Source: Ophioderma brevispina
Lineage: Eukaryota > Echinodermata > Ophiuroidea > Amphilepidida > Ophiodermatidae
Direction: 5' to 3'
Length of the DNA: 64,000 nucleotides
Assembly: GCA_023653785.1 (NCBI GenBank)
Contig: JAMKCH010011919.1
Span: 1 to 64,000, forward strand
Shown: positions 34,870 through 63,659 of the stretch, piece after piece
Layout: every line of letters begins with the position of its first letter
Numbering within the stretch: the stretch's first letter is position 1
Notes under the pieces: model-generated
The model's database searches: none
Told to the model about the DNA's origin: nothing
Seen by the model: only the letters and a program-made list of their open reading frames with translations
Translations under genes and position numbers: made by a program

Positions 34870-35225
34870 TAAATTGCCCCTTTAATTTGGGAATGGCCCA
34901 AATGGTAAAGGAGGAATGGCCGGTTATTTAGTAAATGGAGGAAATAGCCTTTTAATTATTAGATAAATTGAGGAATGTCCCCTTTTCATTGCTAAATGAA
35001 GGAATGGCACTGTAATTTTAATTAAAATTGGCATTTGCCCTTTCCAAGGTCAATGATGGGAAGGCCCTTTGGCAAAATGGAAGGAATTAGCCCTTTAATT
35101 GCGTTCTCGAGAAATGGCTGAATGCGCCCTTTTAAGTAATTGATAAATGGAGGAATTAATTGGAAATTGATTAATGGAATTGCCCTTTAAAAAAAGTAAA
35201 TAATGGAGGAATGGCATTTTAAATA
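34870..35225. repeat. Degenerate tandem array, GGAATGGCCCTTT type
   Basis: About ten loose copies of AATGGAGGAATGGCCCTTTTAATT with varied spacing and many indels. Confidence 0.7.
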
Positions 35226-35229
35226 TATA

Positions 35230-36330
35230 CAAGGCGGTCCACCCGGCTTTTGCGACCACCGAGAACTCTAAACCCATAACTCATCAAGAACTCTATCCAA
35301 TCTCACCAACAGAGAATCATCATTGGTGAACTCGTTCCAGAACTCACCAAAACCAAAAACCCTCTAAAAAATTAATTCATCAATGAATGTCTCAACTCAC
35401 CAAAAAAAATCCTAAACATTCTAAACAGGTTGATGAACTCCCATCCATATACTCACCCAAATGACTTTAACAACCTAACTCATCAATGAACTCCAGTCAT
35501 ACCTCACTAACAAATTACTCTAATTATAGTTGGTAACCCACGCTTGAGAAAGGGTTGGTTGTAAACATTCTGAAAATTGGTAAAAGGGTGGGATACTGAA
35601 TTTCATTGGTATAAAGGGTACTTTTGTAAAAAGGGTGGGTCCAGAAATAAAAAGGGTGGGTTTTGATGGTTAATAAAATACAAACGCCTCTCTGTGGAAT
35701 TATGTTTGCCATGATGTATTCAATACGGGGAAAAAATCAAAACGTGTTTTGTGTAGACACGTCAAGACAAAGCTAATGACTTCCAAGACCAACAATATTA
35801 CTAAAAATGATGGATCTGGTTCAGAACCCACTGCACACCAAGTGCCACAGCCCATAAAGTAAAAGGGTGGGTTATTGAGTTCAGTATAAAGGGTGTTTTC
35901 ATAAAAGGGTGGTTTGAAAATTAAAGGTGGGTTACAAACACCATGCCAACTATGTGACTTAAAAACTATGATGGGCTCCATTATAACTCACCAAAAAACA
36001 ATCAAAAACTTAAAACATAACTCATTGATGAACTTCACCCATAACTCACAAAAAATAACCCATTCCTAACTCACCAAAAATAACTCAATCCTACACTCAC
36101 CAAAATACTATAAGAACATAACTCACAATGAACCCATTCCATTCATCATTAAACAAAATAACGCTTAATTAAAAACTCATTGATGGGCCCCATTTATAAC
36201 TCACCAAAACATATCAAAACTCTTAAAAACCTAACTCATCGCTGAAATCCATAACTCACCAAAAATAACTCATCCAAAACTCACCAAAATAGAACTCTTA
36301 AGAAATAACTCATCAATGTTTGAACTCCAT
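35230..36330. repeat. Degenerate tandem array, AACTCATCAATGAACTCC type
   Basis: Loose repeats of AACTCATCAATGAACTCC and ATAACTCACCAAAAA, interrupted at about 35520-35960 by two copies of an AAAGGGTGGGTT-rich module. Heavy indel variation between units. Confidence 0.7.
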
Positions 36331-38460
36331 AACTTTTGAAAATTGAATAATGCCCTTTAATTCATTTTGAGGGTGTTTTTCCTCACATGATACAAAAGTA
36401 CAGTCCCATAAAAAAATCAAAACACACACACACACACAGAGGAGGTGAGGGGATAGGGAAATTCCAAGACAGTATTTAAATTGAGAGAAAGAAATGATTT
36501 TTACTGGGTTAGGGTATGATACTATTCCGACTGACAGAATAATTAATTGAGCTGTCACTAAGTGTCAAATTCGATGCGGTGCATGATGGCTATAGACAAA
36601 CACACCATTTACATTCTCAGGAAATATAACACCATTTTCAAAATTACTAATGTGCAGAATGTTTACACCCATAGTCCATTGCAAAACTATGTACTAGCAT
36701 ATGCAAAAAAGGTGTTGAGAATGGAAATACCAAGAGGTTCTATATCGATAGAGAGACAAAACGTTAGTAATCTTTGAAAATTCACCGTCTCGCATGTTTT
36801 GCCGACACAAAGAAAACATAGATACCAACAATAGAAGCAATGGCTGCCTCCACTTCTTCCACATACTGTGGGTGCCGCTTTGCATATCAACTAATCGGTA
36901 GTGATAACAATTGATGTAGTGTTAGAGGTTGGCCAGGTGTAATAATAGTGTACCTGGATCATTGTGCTAAAGATACTCTTTTTTCTATAATGCAATGCGC
37001 GCTTCGTGAAAAGATGTATTCATTGAGGCGGTTTATTAAATCAAGACGATGATGGTTCATTTCATTCGTTGTGTGGCCATGGGTAGGACAACAATTAACC
37101 ACCACCCAATAGCACCCAACATCCAACAACAGATATTTGGGCGGATTGTTTGTATCGAAATAACATTATGTGTGCCCCTATCCAAGACAACCAAACTGCA
37201 TAATTATTCCGCTGCAATTACTCAATGTCAGCGCACAGCACGGACGACTGTTTGAATGCGTTTCACCCTTGGGAAATACCAACAGACATGGAATGTGTCC
37301 TGCAAGGTGTGACCCTAATCAGTAAAACAACACATGGCAAGCCACTGTATTGAATAAAACTAAGGACAAGTGAAAGGGGAAAGGAAGGAAGCTTGCCAGA
37401 GCTTACAGTGATGACTTTGCTATTCCCAACAGTTTTCATAGCCATTTACAAAGCACACATCCAAAAGGAGAATGTATGAAACGTCACGAACCAAATTCAA
37501 CCAATTTGTTAGTTTAGACCCTAAACTTGGCTTTCGCAACCTTAATGTCACCAAACGAAAACGCTGCATTAATTTCCCACGTCATCCAAACACACATATG
37601 CAAATTTCAAGACAATACGATAAAACACGCAAGTAACAAAACCATTGGACTTCCAAACCCCAGTTACTATAAACCCACGAAGTACTTCGTGGGTCTAAAA
37701 ACTACTTTAACATATAAGAAAAGTACCCAATGTTTGTTAGGGTATGGGGCGCTTTAGTCATTGATAACCTTATAAAGAGGGCGTGCAGAATATGGAAATT
37801 ATGGGTTAAAAATTAATGGGAAAGTTGAAACTTGCAAATCCCCCTGGCTTTTAAGTAAGTATATGAAATTGAAAAGTTTGGAATCAAATGATAACCACAC
37901 AACCATTTGCAATGAATTTTACATTGGAGACCCCCAATTGACCCGAAATGATCTTTAAACAATTTTAAGCAATGAACATTTACCACATCCTAGCATTTTT
38001 CAATGACTGAAAATTTTGGTATCAAATGTTGATTACACCCAACCGGTCATGGCCATACAACCATGGGTAGTGATTGACTTGAATGCCCTGCCATGACCAT
38101 GAAATGACCTTCGCAATTTCAGCCACTAAATGTTGACTGCACCACCAAGTCATCCTAACCACAATGAGAAATAGCTGATTTGCATCAAGGAATGCCCTTT
38201 GACCCAATATGATTCACACAATTATGACAGTCATAACATCACACTACACAACATATGAACCTTGGGCCAGTGGTTTCGATCAAGTTTGGCTTGCAAAAAC
38301 CAGTGAACTAAAAATGACAAGCCCTTAAAATCCACACACAAACTTTGCCCCCAATTCTGTTAACCTCTATGGGCCTGGAGTCAGTGGCTTATACTGACCA
38401 AATTGGTGAGCTTTTCAAAGGAATGCCATTTAATCAATACACATGACCTCACCACAATCT
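36331..38460. other. Unassigned intergenic sequence
   Basis: A CA microsatellite at about 36421-36438; otherwise nothing recognised until about 37880-38430, where reverse-orientation AGGTCA/TGACC repeat modules (TGACCTT, GGTTGTGGTC-like complements) appear. Confidence 0.4.
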
Positions 38461-38610
38461 GAGTACAGGCCCGTCGCCATGGGGGTGTGGGGGTGGTAAC
38501 CACTCTCCCCCCCCCCCCAGCGATCCCAAAAAGAGAAGAGAGAAAGAGAAAAGAAGAGGGAAAGAGAAGAAGAAAGAGGGAAAGAGAAAAAGAAAGAGGA
38601 AAGGGGAAGT
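38460..38610. repeat. Purine-rich tract with adjoining hAT-like fragment
   Basis: CAGGCCCGTCGCCATGGGGG starts a G/C-run hAT-like fragment ending in poly-C at about 38518; from 38530 to 38605 the sequence is a nearly pure GA/GAA tract. An ORF on the other strand is only this tract. Confidence 0.6.
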
Positions 38611-38959
38611 ACGAATGAAACAACAGGATGAACGACATCAGAACGGCATGAGATTGACTCCAGACTTGCTAATCCAAATCAATAGTTTTGTTCCAAGCCT
38701 AACCAACGGTAAGCATGAATTGTTAATGTGCCAACAGTACTTGTGATCAACATGTGTAAAATAAATTTGAGAAAACACGAGGGGGCATGGGCCATTCCCA
38801 AGTTTGGTCTACCAGTATAAGGGGCAATTTTCAGTTGGGAGTGAAGGGGTCCAAGAAAAAAATGGTAGGGATCGATTCCTAGCCCCCCCACCATAAACTT
38901 ATAGGTCTACAGGCTCTCATTTGAAATAATTACCATACTTAACCCTTCAAAAATACCTT

Positions 38960-39210
38960 CTTAATAGCTAAAATCCCAAGCGGCTTCCGGGGGCTCGCCC
39001 ATGGACTCCGGGCCCGGGGCTCTGCTCCCACTTCGGCGGTATACAAGCTTATACTGCCCGGATCAGTGAGCAAAGTTAGAAACCGGTCTTTTCTTTGAAT
39101 TGGTACCATTACCCCTCAAAAAGTGGTAATCTTGAAGGTTAGGAATAGCTGAAATCCAAGCGTTTCCGGGGCTTCGCCTCTGGACCCCCAGAAGGGATCT
39201 GCTCCTGCAC
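38960..39210. repeat. GC-rich repeat, two units
   Basis: GCTTCCGGGGGCTCGCCCAT and a second unit GTTTCCGGGGCTTCGCCTCT about 180 bp later, each followed by GGACYCC and a GGGATCTGCTCC-like end. Likely fragments of a dispersed repeat. Confidence 0.5.
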
Positions 39211-39327
39211 CACACCCATTAAGACATGGCGATCGTTATATGCAATTCTCTTTGGCGACAAGTCATACATGTATACAGAGCAAATTAGAAACCAGTTCTT
39301 TACTCGGGTCTTTACTGAGTCTTTGTC

Positions 39328-39431
39328 AAGACGCCTCGCATTTTTATCCACCGACCGTGGAGCGCCGGAAGCGCGTGACGAAAGCGGAGGCGTGAGGCCG
39401 AGAAAAACAAATAACGGAGCGAGGCGTCTTG
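39328..39431. repeat. CpG-rich inverted repeat
   Basis: AAGACGCCTCGC at the left and GCGAGGCGTCTT at the right, a perfect 12-bp pair, enclosing a CpG-dense core. Unassigned. Confidence 0.6.
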
Positions 39432-39851
39432 TGCAAATGGGCATATTTCCGTGCAAGCATAATGTGTCAATCAAAGTATGTCGTCATCGTAAGCACGCCC
39501 AAGTTCATCGATGACAAGTTTTCAGATACGTGCCCATATCGATGACGTGGCCCGTCAAAATTACCATATCGATTTTTGCAGGGGCCTAATGAGCATACGA
39601 TTCAAAGCAAACATATTCACTCGACGAAGCTCTGTGAAGTGTGAGTGAGTCCGTTACGTCCCTGCTTTTTTAAGCAGGAAGAAAAACGGAGATTGTATTG
39701 CTTTCATAAAGAGCAGCCTGTGATTGAGGTTTATTCTTTATTTTATGTTTAGGTGATGAGCGGCTTTTAAAATGCCTGGACGTGTGATCTGTGCGCACAA
39801 AATTAAATTGCTCCACATCTTGTGTAATGGTGGGTAGTTCTGATAAAAATC

Positions 39852-40087
39852 ACCGACCTCTACACATGGATAGTGGGTCCGAGTCGCCAATTGAAACAGG
39901 AAGTTGCTTTTTTGCCCTTCTCAATGTGGCGGGAAATAATGCATACACCTGCTGGTGGACATTCCACACAGATGTCCTATTGTTATACAAAATTCCTTTA
40001 TCAAGGGCGAAATGCAACTTCCTGTGGTTTCAATCGGCAACTATTCAACGGTGTGGCCGCCCGCTATCCATGTGTAGAGGTCAGTGG
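39852..40087. mobile_element. Inverted-repeat MITE, family P
   Basis: CCGACCTCTACACATGGATAG at the left (first 20 bases) pairs with CTATCCATGTGTAGAGGTCA at the right. The arms continue with CAATTGAAACAGGAAGTTGC and GCAACTTCCTGTGGTTTCAA. Confidence 0.75.
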
Positions 40088-40220
40088 TAAAAATATATAT
40101 AAATAAATTGGTGAGGCACGTGTGATTGTCAAATTAGAAAATGAATATTGTACACAATGATCAATACTTGGAATATCAGAAAGTAAAATGGAATCTAGCA
40201 AGAAATTGGGCCTTTGGGAG

Positions 40221-40417
40221 CAGTGGCATAACAGGCGGGGGGCAGGTTGCCCCCCCTGGCGACTTTGGCCGGGAAAAAATTGACAAAAATCATGCTAAAT
40301 CAGCCGTTTTTAGCCCTCTGACTGGGAAAAGTTGGCCTTTTGACCCCCCTGAGAGGGAAAATTTCCCAAGACTGGGAAATTTGCCCCCTCAGAGCGGGCA
40401 GGCCCGTTACGCCACTG
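40221..40417. mobile_element. hAT-like MITE with perfect 8-bp target duplication
   Basis: It begins CAGTGGCATAACAGGCGG and ends GGCCCGTTACGCCACTG. TTTGGGAG flanks both ends exactly (40213-40220 and 40418-40425). Confidence 0.88.
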
Positions 40418-41256
40418 TTTGGGAGTACCCCATACTCTGATGCAGCAGCGAGTTTTACACTATTCATGTGCCCAAATCTCAAGATCTATCCTGTATCGGT
40501 ATAAAATGACCAATATTTGTGAAAATTTCCATTTTATAGAAATCTTTTCAAAAATCAAATATTCCCATGTGGGAGTCGAAAAACTAACTCATATTAAAAC
40601 ATTTCAATGAGAGGATTATTTAGCGGCACCCTATGTACTTTCTTCAAGCATACTATGTGCCTACACATTCAGAATGTAGAATGCTGTGCATGGAGTGCAC
40701 CGAGTGCCTACACTGTATGAACAGTGTAGTCTGTGTGCCTACATGTGTATTGACTGACACTTCTGTTGCTCTACTATAAGTGAAATAACTGACTAAATTT
40801 ACTTATTGGAAATAAAAAATGCATTAACAGAGTTACTGTATTATTTAGAAACATTTTATTTTTTTCATAAACTCTCAAGAATTTCTAATATAGACATCAG
40901 AAGAGTGAAGTTACTTGAGCGAAAAAGTTTGAATATACACAGACATAAAATGTACCATTTGGATATTACCACCAGTCTGCCCAAATCTTCCTGGACACAA
41001 TTTTGTATATCAGTGTATATTCCAACCTTTTTTAAAATGGGGTGGGCTAACTCATCAGGTGGTTTGATACAAAACATACAATACTTTTGCTGTTCTTTTG
41101 GGATATACCATTAGATGCAGGGGTGAGGGTAAATAAAAATCAACAATCCTTGGCCACTTGACAAAAATGGCAGAGGTAGGGGAGTTATGAGAAAAGCGAG
41201 TCCCAGCCACTGAATAAACAAAATCCCAGGCCTCCAAAGTGCTTCTGCTCTCATGA

Positions 41257-41402
41257 GAGTTTCCGTAACCTGACACTTTTTCTAACCCTTATGAATTCGG
41301 AAACCTTTCACAGAATAAAGCACAAGTTTATTCTGTTAAATTTTCAGAATTCATAAGTGTGTCAGAAAAAAACTGTCAAATGGGTCAGGTTATGGAAACT
41401 CC
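41257..41402. repeat. Foldback MITE, family C copy 3
   Basis: GAGTTTCCGTAACCTGACA pairs with a TGTCA...GGTTATGGAAACTC right arm. The core again has GAATAAAGC, TTTATTCTGT and GAATTCATAAG. Confidence 0.75.
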
Positions 41403-42234
41403 CTGCTCTCACCTCATAAATCTAATGGTATATTCCTTTGTCTTTTTGTCAGCTTTAATAAACATGGAATTTGACCAAAAAATGGGTAATTGACAGTTAA
41501 AAGTAGATTCCTCACACATCTTGCTTCATCATTGAAGAATCTACTTAACAATGGTTCAAAGGGTTTTTATTCACCATACAAGCCAAACTAAACTTGGAGG
41601 GTGGATAAAAACCTGTGAACCTTACACTGACCAGAAATAACAGCAAAATAAGTTGACCTTTGACCCCTGAATGTAAATTTCACAGGACACCTCAATAATC
41701 AAACTATTTATATAGATTCCTGCATCTGTACATGTACATACATAAACTCCGTATTTACAGTCAAAATGCACCACTTTCAAAAGTTTTTAAAGCTATGATT
41801 TTCACACTGACGAGAACATTTTGTGTTTACATAAAAAAGGAAAAAATATCACTACACCAAATATTTCCATCAATACTGTGTGAATCATATAGATGCACCA
41901 CCAGCTACCATAGCCTCATTTCAGTGGCAAAGTTCATTGGCACCTATACACATGAACTATAGAATTTGAACTTGGTTTTAAGGTTTGCAGCATATTGCAT
42001 GTTCTTGCCCGAAGCTTGCTTTCTTCATCTTCAAACCTGAGGTAATTTTCCTATAAAGTAGATGGGGCTTGAGGCAAAATGCTTCAAAACAATGTTTAAA
42101 ATTAAATACGGATTTTTTTCAACATTGTCATCCTTCATGCTAAGGTGTCTTAATTCCCATCATAGAATTTCACCCGTATGATATCAATCCCAATCTCGTC
42201 CACTGCCCGACATGAAGATGTGTCAATCAGTGTG

Positions 42235-42599
42235 GTAGACATTTCATATAGAAGTCGGAAGTATGCAAATGAGGTATTGCCACTGATTCTATCCTGAGCT
42301 ACTGCACAACAACATACAGCGCATGACGGAATCAATTGCAATACTGTATAAGTGGAAATTTTCGCGAGGTTTTTATTTTCGCGAGTGAACATAAAAACGC
42401 GAAAATAAAAACTCGCAAAAATAACTTTTTCCAATAAATTTGTATTGCATTGATGTCAATACCGTGAAATTAAATTCTCGCGCATTTGGCAAAACTGTTA
42501 AAATCGCGAAAATTTCTACTTATACAGTATTGCAATTGATTCTGTCATACCTCATTTGTATACTTCCGACTTCTATATGAAATGTCTACCATCAGTGTT
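42235..42599. mobile_element. Family E MITE containing a second palindrome
   Basis: Outer ends GTAGACATTTCATATAGAAG and its complement CTTCTATATGAAATGTCTAC. The middle is occupied by the palindrome at 42341-42530, absent from the other two family E copies. Confidence 0.75.
42341..42530. mobile_element. Inner palindrome, family F
   Basis: Ends ATACTGTATAAGTGGAAATT and a complementary AATTTCTACTTATACAGTAT, with TTTTCGCGA and TCGCGAAAA words repeated inside. ATTGCAAT borders both sides, though that word is itself palindromic. Confidence 0.65.
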
Positions 42600-43324
42600 G
42601 GGTTGCAACATTTAGTCACAGCAATATGGACTTTTGTGAAAATGGTGCAAATTCTGGTATGAAGTTGCAATGCACAGCAAAACCTTAGAGTGTCATTAAT
42701 GATACCCAAATACCAAGATGCCATTCAATTAGTATACATGTCTACATGTGAGTAGTAAACTATGCACTAGAGGATGAGGCTGTGGTAGATGAAGGCAATT
42801 AGTACAAATCAATATTTCTCTTTTTTACATGATGCATAAACTATACAAAAGTGGGACACAAAAATAAGTCTACAAAAAAACATTGTGCACCATATATAAT
42901 GCCACTATCGGGCACAAAATGTTACATTTTAAACATTTCTAACCAACAAATCGGGCAAGAAAAAGAAAAACTTGGTACATAAATCTAGCGTGTTTTTGTG
43001 TGCATAGGGTTTGTTGAATTTCACTCAGCCCATGCCTTTGTAGAAAAAGTCTTCAAGTCTTAATCAACTATGCTTCTCATTAGTATTTCTTGACCTAAGT
43101 GACGCCAAACTCCTTGCAAACGACTTGAGTACTTTTTGCACACAGGCCAATGGTAACCATAGATAAAAAACATCGACAGCCGGTGGTTAACATACATCTT
43201 CATTAGCAGACCACATCTGTGTATTTTGCGGCATGGGACAGAAAGAACACACACTGCACACCTATCAGAATAGTACATTGAAAGTGAATTCCAGATAACA
43301 AAATTAGTATGATACAACCCAGGG

Positions 43325-43604
43325 GTGTATTGAATCAATCCCACAATGCACCAGTTTTAGGAAATTTCACCCCAACAAGGTCACATGATCCCACAATATT
43401 CCTATTCTTAACACATTAAAACCCTGACTTTTACACTCATTTTGGCCCACAAGGTGCTAGTACTTGGGGAATTTTTAGCATCATCATGGAATATCTTGTG
43501 GTTCTTAAACTTCTTGAACACTTCATATGCCCAAGTACTGACATGTGTTTAGTACAGTACAGCATAGGCACATTGCAATGCATTATGGGATTGATTCAAA
43601 ACAC
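43325..43604. repeat. Inverted-repeat element
   Basis: GTGTATTGAATCAATCCCAC at the left pairs with a GTGTTTTGAATCAATCCCAT complement at the right. Inner arms AGTACTTGGG and CCCAAGTACT also pair. Confidence 0.7.
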
Positions 43605-44261
43605 TCTTTGGGTACAACCAATAGATTCCAAAGACCAGACAGGACAATAAATTTACAACTTTTTCACTGAAATGTCGAGAACTCGGACACATCTTTCAGG
43701 CATAATTAGGAGTTATCCCAAAATTGTCCCATCATGATCTTTTAGTAATCTACGCCTAAAATTTACCAAATAGTATTAGTTTACGGTAATTCATACTCAC
43801 GGAATAGTGTGGAGTGGAATACTTCGAATTTCTACAGAATTCTAAATACTATTGGATCCAAATTTGGAACAAGTTAATCCCTGAGGTAAACAAATTGAAC
43901 GATGGTATAACTGTTGCTAGCTTATAACATCAAGGGATGGTCTGATGCAAAAAATCAGACAAGCACAATTTTGTGAACAAAATTTGCAATAAGTGTTTGA
44001 TTTGTGATAATAAAGTCTGAAATCATATTTCAGAGCACAAAGAAGGAAAAATAATTTTACTAATATCATAACTTAAATTTATATGAAACCTTTATAACTT
44101 TTCCATAAAGTTTTTACATAATAAAGTGAATACATAATTTTGATCAAATATCATGGGGCCATCTATGTTAAGAATCTGTGTGCTGGTGCTACTGATGCAG
44201 ATTTGGTAATATCCCATGCTATTTTTTCATGCTTTGTTGTTGATTGTATATATTGGCAGTT

Positions 44262-44600
44262 TTAAAGGTGCATTTCGTGATTCTAGCACCTTCTGTTTTG
44301 TGCATGTTTCACTCGATATCTTAGAGAAAAGTTTATTCCCAAAATTTCAGTTGATTCTGATCTTGTGTTTTTGGTGTTATGAGCAAATATTCTTATCACA
44401 GTCTCCCGTAGATCACCGTACTGTAATTTCTGTCCGTCCAAAAGAACAGAAAATACAAAATTGCGAATTTCTTGAGAGGAACGAACTTACACGTCAGATT
44501 GGGTACACATACTATACTGATATTAGCCACCCAACGGTTCAAATGCTTGTTTGAGGGAAGTCGGGATGACAAGGCTGCGGACCATGAAATTCCCCTTTAA
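44262..44600. mobile_element. TTAA-bounded MITE, family H copy 2
   Basis: TTAA-AGGTGCATTTCGTGATTC at the left, ACCATGAAATTCCCCT-TTAA at the right. The interior matches the other two copies throughout. Confidence 0.8.
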
Positions 44601-45197
44601 ATTTCTTTTTTTGGTATCGTTTCTTGGTACAAGAGAAGTAATGAGAACTTTTTGTCATACCAAGAATGGAATACAAAAATTTCCATTTCTGCAGTATGTA
44701 AATCATCATCAGTATTTCAAAAAATATTGTGAAACCTATAATTTAGGGGACCTTTTACCTTTAAAAAAGTATTTACTTCTTGGTCTTTGGAGCAGACTTC
44801 AAAATACCCTATCTCAGCAGCGACACTCCCTATCTCAGCCTCGATTCCAATTTGCTCTTAGCACGATTCACCATTTGTGGGGAAAGCCTCAAACTGGCAG
44901 TATTGTTAATGGGAGCATTTGCACATTAGTTTGACCAGGTTTGATTTTTCTATGCAAAACCAATAACCTTGTAAGAATACATTGTTACGTAATGCCCTCA
45001 TTTATTCAATACTAGTTTGAGGCTCTACCAGCAAATGGCCAACCGTGCAAAGGGTGAATAGCTATTTGATGACAACTACTTCAAAAAAGGTTTCCTTAAA
45101 TTTAAAGGCCAAAGTGATTCCTGATGTACTCGCATTACCTAAAACTGATGAAAGATTAAATTATGGAAATAGGACCTCCAATTTGCATTATCACTTG

Positions 45198-45519
45198 TTA
45201 AAGATGCTTGTTCCGATTTACCCGGAAGTAGTATAAATTTTGATATCAGATGAAAAGCCGTATTTTTCTCATTGTCGTCATTAAATTTCAGCTTTCAAAT
45301 GCATTTCTTTCTCAAGATACAGATAAAAACTACAGTTTTAATGGTTAACCATCAATATTAGCACAGTAGTGAATAGGGCATTGCACTATGCATTATCGTG
45401 TCTAGCATCAAAACTGCAAGTTTGTTTTCCACAGTAATTGATGGTCAGTGTGTACAAGTGTCAGGCTCTCATATCAAGTACAGAACACGATAGACAAAAA
45501 TCAGAACAAGCACCTTTAA
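45198..45519. mobile_element. TTAA-bounded MITE, family M copy 2
   Basis: TTAA-AGATGCTTGTTCCGATT at the left, AATCAGAACAAGCACCT-TTAA at the right. The interior resembles 4389-4735 in reverse orientation (CCGGAAGTAG versus CTACTTCCGG). Confidence 0.75.
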
Positions 45520-45951
45520 CCGATCAAGCTACTGCAGCAACACCAATAAGTAAATGAACAAAATTGATTAAGCTTTCAACATCTGATAACTCGATTACCA
45601 GTGGCAGTGAAATCATCTATGGTCGGTGTATAAAGATTTCAATCCTCCAAGCAATATCAACTTCTAATGTCAAAACAAATCAAGTGAAATTAATCAATTT
45701 TTCCATCAACACCAGACTATTGACATCCTTGACATGTCTTAACATATTAACCATCCAACGTTGCCATGGAGGACTGGCGGATCCAAGCTGTGGTCTGATC
45801 ACTGAATAGGCAGGAAGTTTAACAAATTGTGAACATGCACAGATAACATCTACAGGCAAATACAAGATGCGTACTGGGTGTATACTGCATATTTTGCGAA
45901 GACTTCATAATATCCATGCTTTTTAAAATCTTTTTTACCCAAATGTGATAT

Positions 45952-46130
45952 TTTTAGCCTCCATGACCAAAATGATCTATATTAGGTCAATTTATGTTTA
46001 TTACGCTCACAAAAATGAGAATTTGGATTTTTAAGGATTCATTTTTAGCCTCCTTGACCAAAATGATCTTGGGAGGTCAATTTGTCTTTAATACTCTCAC
46101 AAAAATGAGAGTTTAGATTTTTAAGGGTTT
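45952..46130. repeat. Tandem repeat, two units of about 90 bp
   Basis: TTTTTAGCCTCCATGACCAA and TTTTTAGCCTCCTTGACCAA start the two units; each ends with CTCACAAAAATGAGA and a TTTTTAAGG. Confidence 0.75.
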
Positions 46131-46450
46131 AAAACATGTTTTTAATTTTTCCAAAAAAGCTCAAGTCTATAAAATTATACATGGCATGTGGGTGTGTGGT
46201 GGGGTTTGCTTTTTTTAAAAATGTGCGAGTGGGGGCTGTGGGGTGTTCACATGTATGCACATAAAAATAAAGATTTCTTTGGTGACCAAACCAAAATAAC
46301 TTCCTGCATATTTAGTGTAGGTCAAACTATAGCTTATTCCAATCCTCAGAGTGCTATTGTATGACCTCATACACATACACTGAGAAAATTGACCTCACTG
46401 GGTACCTATGTACTATTTAACGGCACCAAGAAACAAAATGAATTTATTTG

Positions 46451-46598
46451 GTAGACGTTCATATAGAAGTCCCAAGGATGCAAATGAGGTATTGCCATTG
46501 ATTCTGTCAAGCGCTACTGCACAACATCATACAGCGAATGACAGAATCAATTGTAATACCTCATTTGCATCCATGGGACTCCTATATTAAACGTCTAC
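46451..46598. mobile_element. Inverted-repeat MITE, family E copy 3
   Basis: GTAGACGTTCATATAGAAGT at the left; ACTCCTATATTAAACGTCTAC (last 20 bases) at the right. An uninterrupted copy with arms ATTGATTCTGTCA and TGACAGAATCAAT. Confidence 0.8.
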
Positions 46599-47248
46599 CA
46601 TCTATTTCTTCAGTAATATGGTATACAATGGTCACTGATTTTTCCACCAGGGTTGAGACTGTTAGCTCGGTAGTGTATTAAGTACCTGACAAGGAGACTA
46701 CTATGAAGATTGGCCGGGCTTACCAAGCCACCCGAAAGTGCAATCTAGGCAGAGCTGTGCAGCATTGTGGGCCAGTGCAAATATAAATGACATCTATGGG
46801 TGTATATGGACTAGGACATCATTCCAAGGTGTGCACTTAATAGTAGCTAGGACACCAAACTTGTTTGCTGATCCCCGTTTAAGAGCAAGTTTACTACACG
46901 AAACAAATTTTTTGTTTTCAAAAAAAACGGTTTAGGACTGTTGAGGTGTGTTCACCGTTCCATCACATTTTTTCAGTCTGGTAGGCAAAGCGAAACAGCT
47001 CTTGGTTGCGACACACTCCTCATTAAAATTCCAGCGCAATGTGCTTCAACATCGCAGTTCTGCATCGGAATACTCAGCCAGCCTTGCCGGCTTTTTATCA
47101 CCGTCTCCAACTCATTGAAGTCATTAATGATAATGCTTTGGCTCACGTCTATGCCCGCCTGTTCTGTTAAATTAATCAATACCCATACAGAAGTCCTGAC
47201 TTCCAAGGATGTTGACGTTACACACTTCTTGTAGAGAAATGTCTGTGA

Positions 47249-63659
<16,411 letters not shown>

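Larger units (their letters stand above)
29186..47248. other. Intergenic stretch between convergent SWEET and TLE genes
   Basis: No gene recognised in 18 kb. A CpG-dense patch with TATAAAAA and CACGTG lies at 29800-29950. The rest holds the MITEs, palindromes and tandem arrays listed separately. Both-strand open frames at 46941-47234, just downstream of the TLE stop, have no recognisable domain and are probably TLE 3' UTR or flank. Confidence 0.55.

Noticed and set aside
39269..39514. Arg-rich open frame.
   Set aside because: It spans the CpG-rich inverted repeat 39328-39431 and is explained by its composition.
46941..47234. Open frames on both strands next to the TLE stop codon.
   Set aside because: No recognisable motif; the - strand frame is not continuous with TLE and lies past its stop, so probably 3' UTR.
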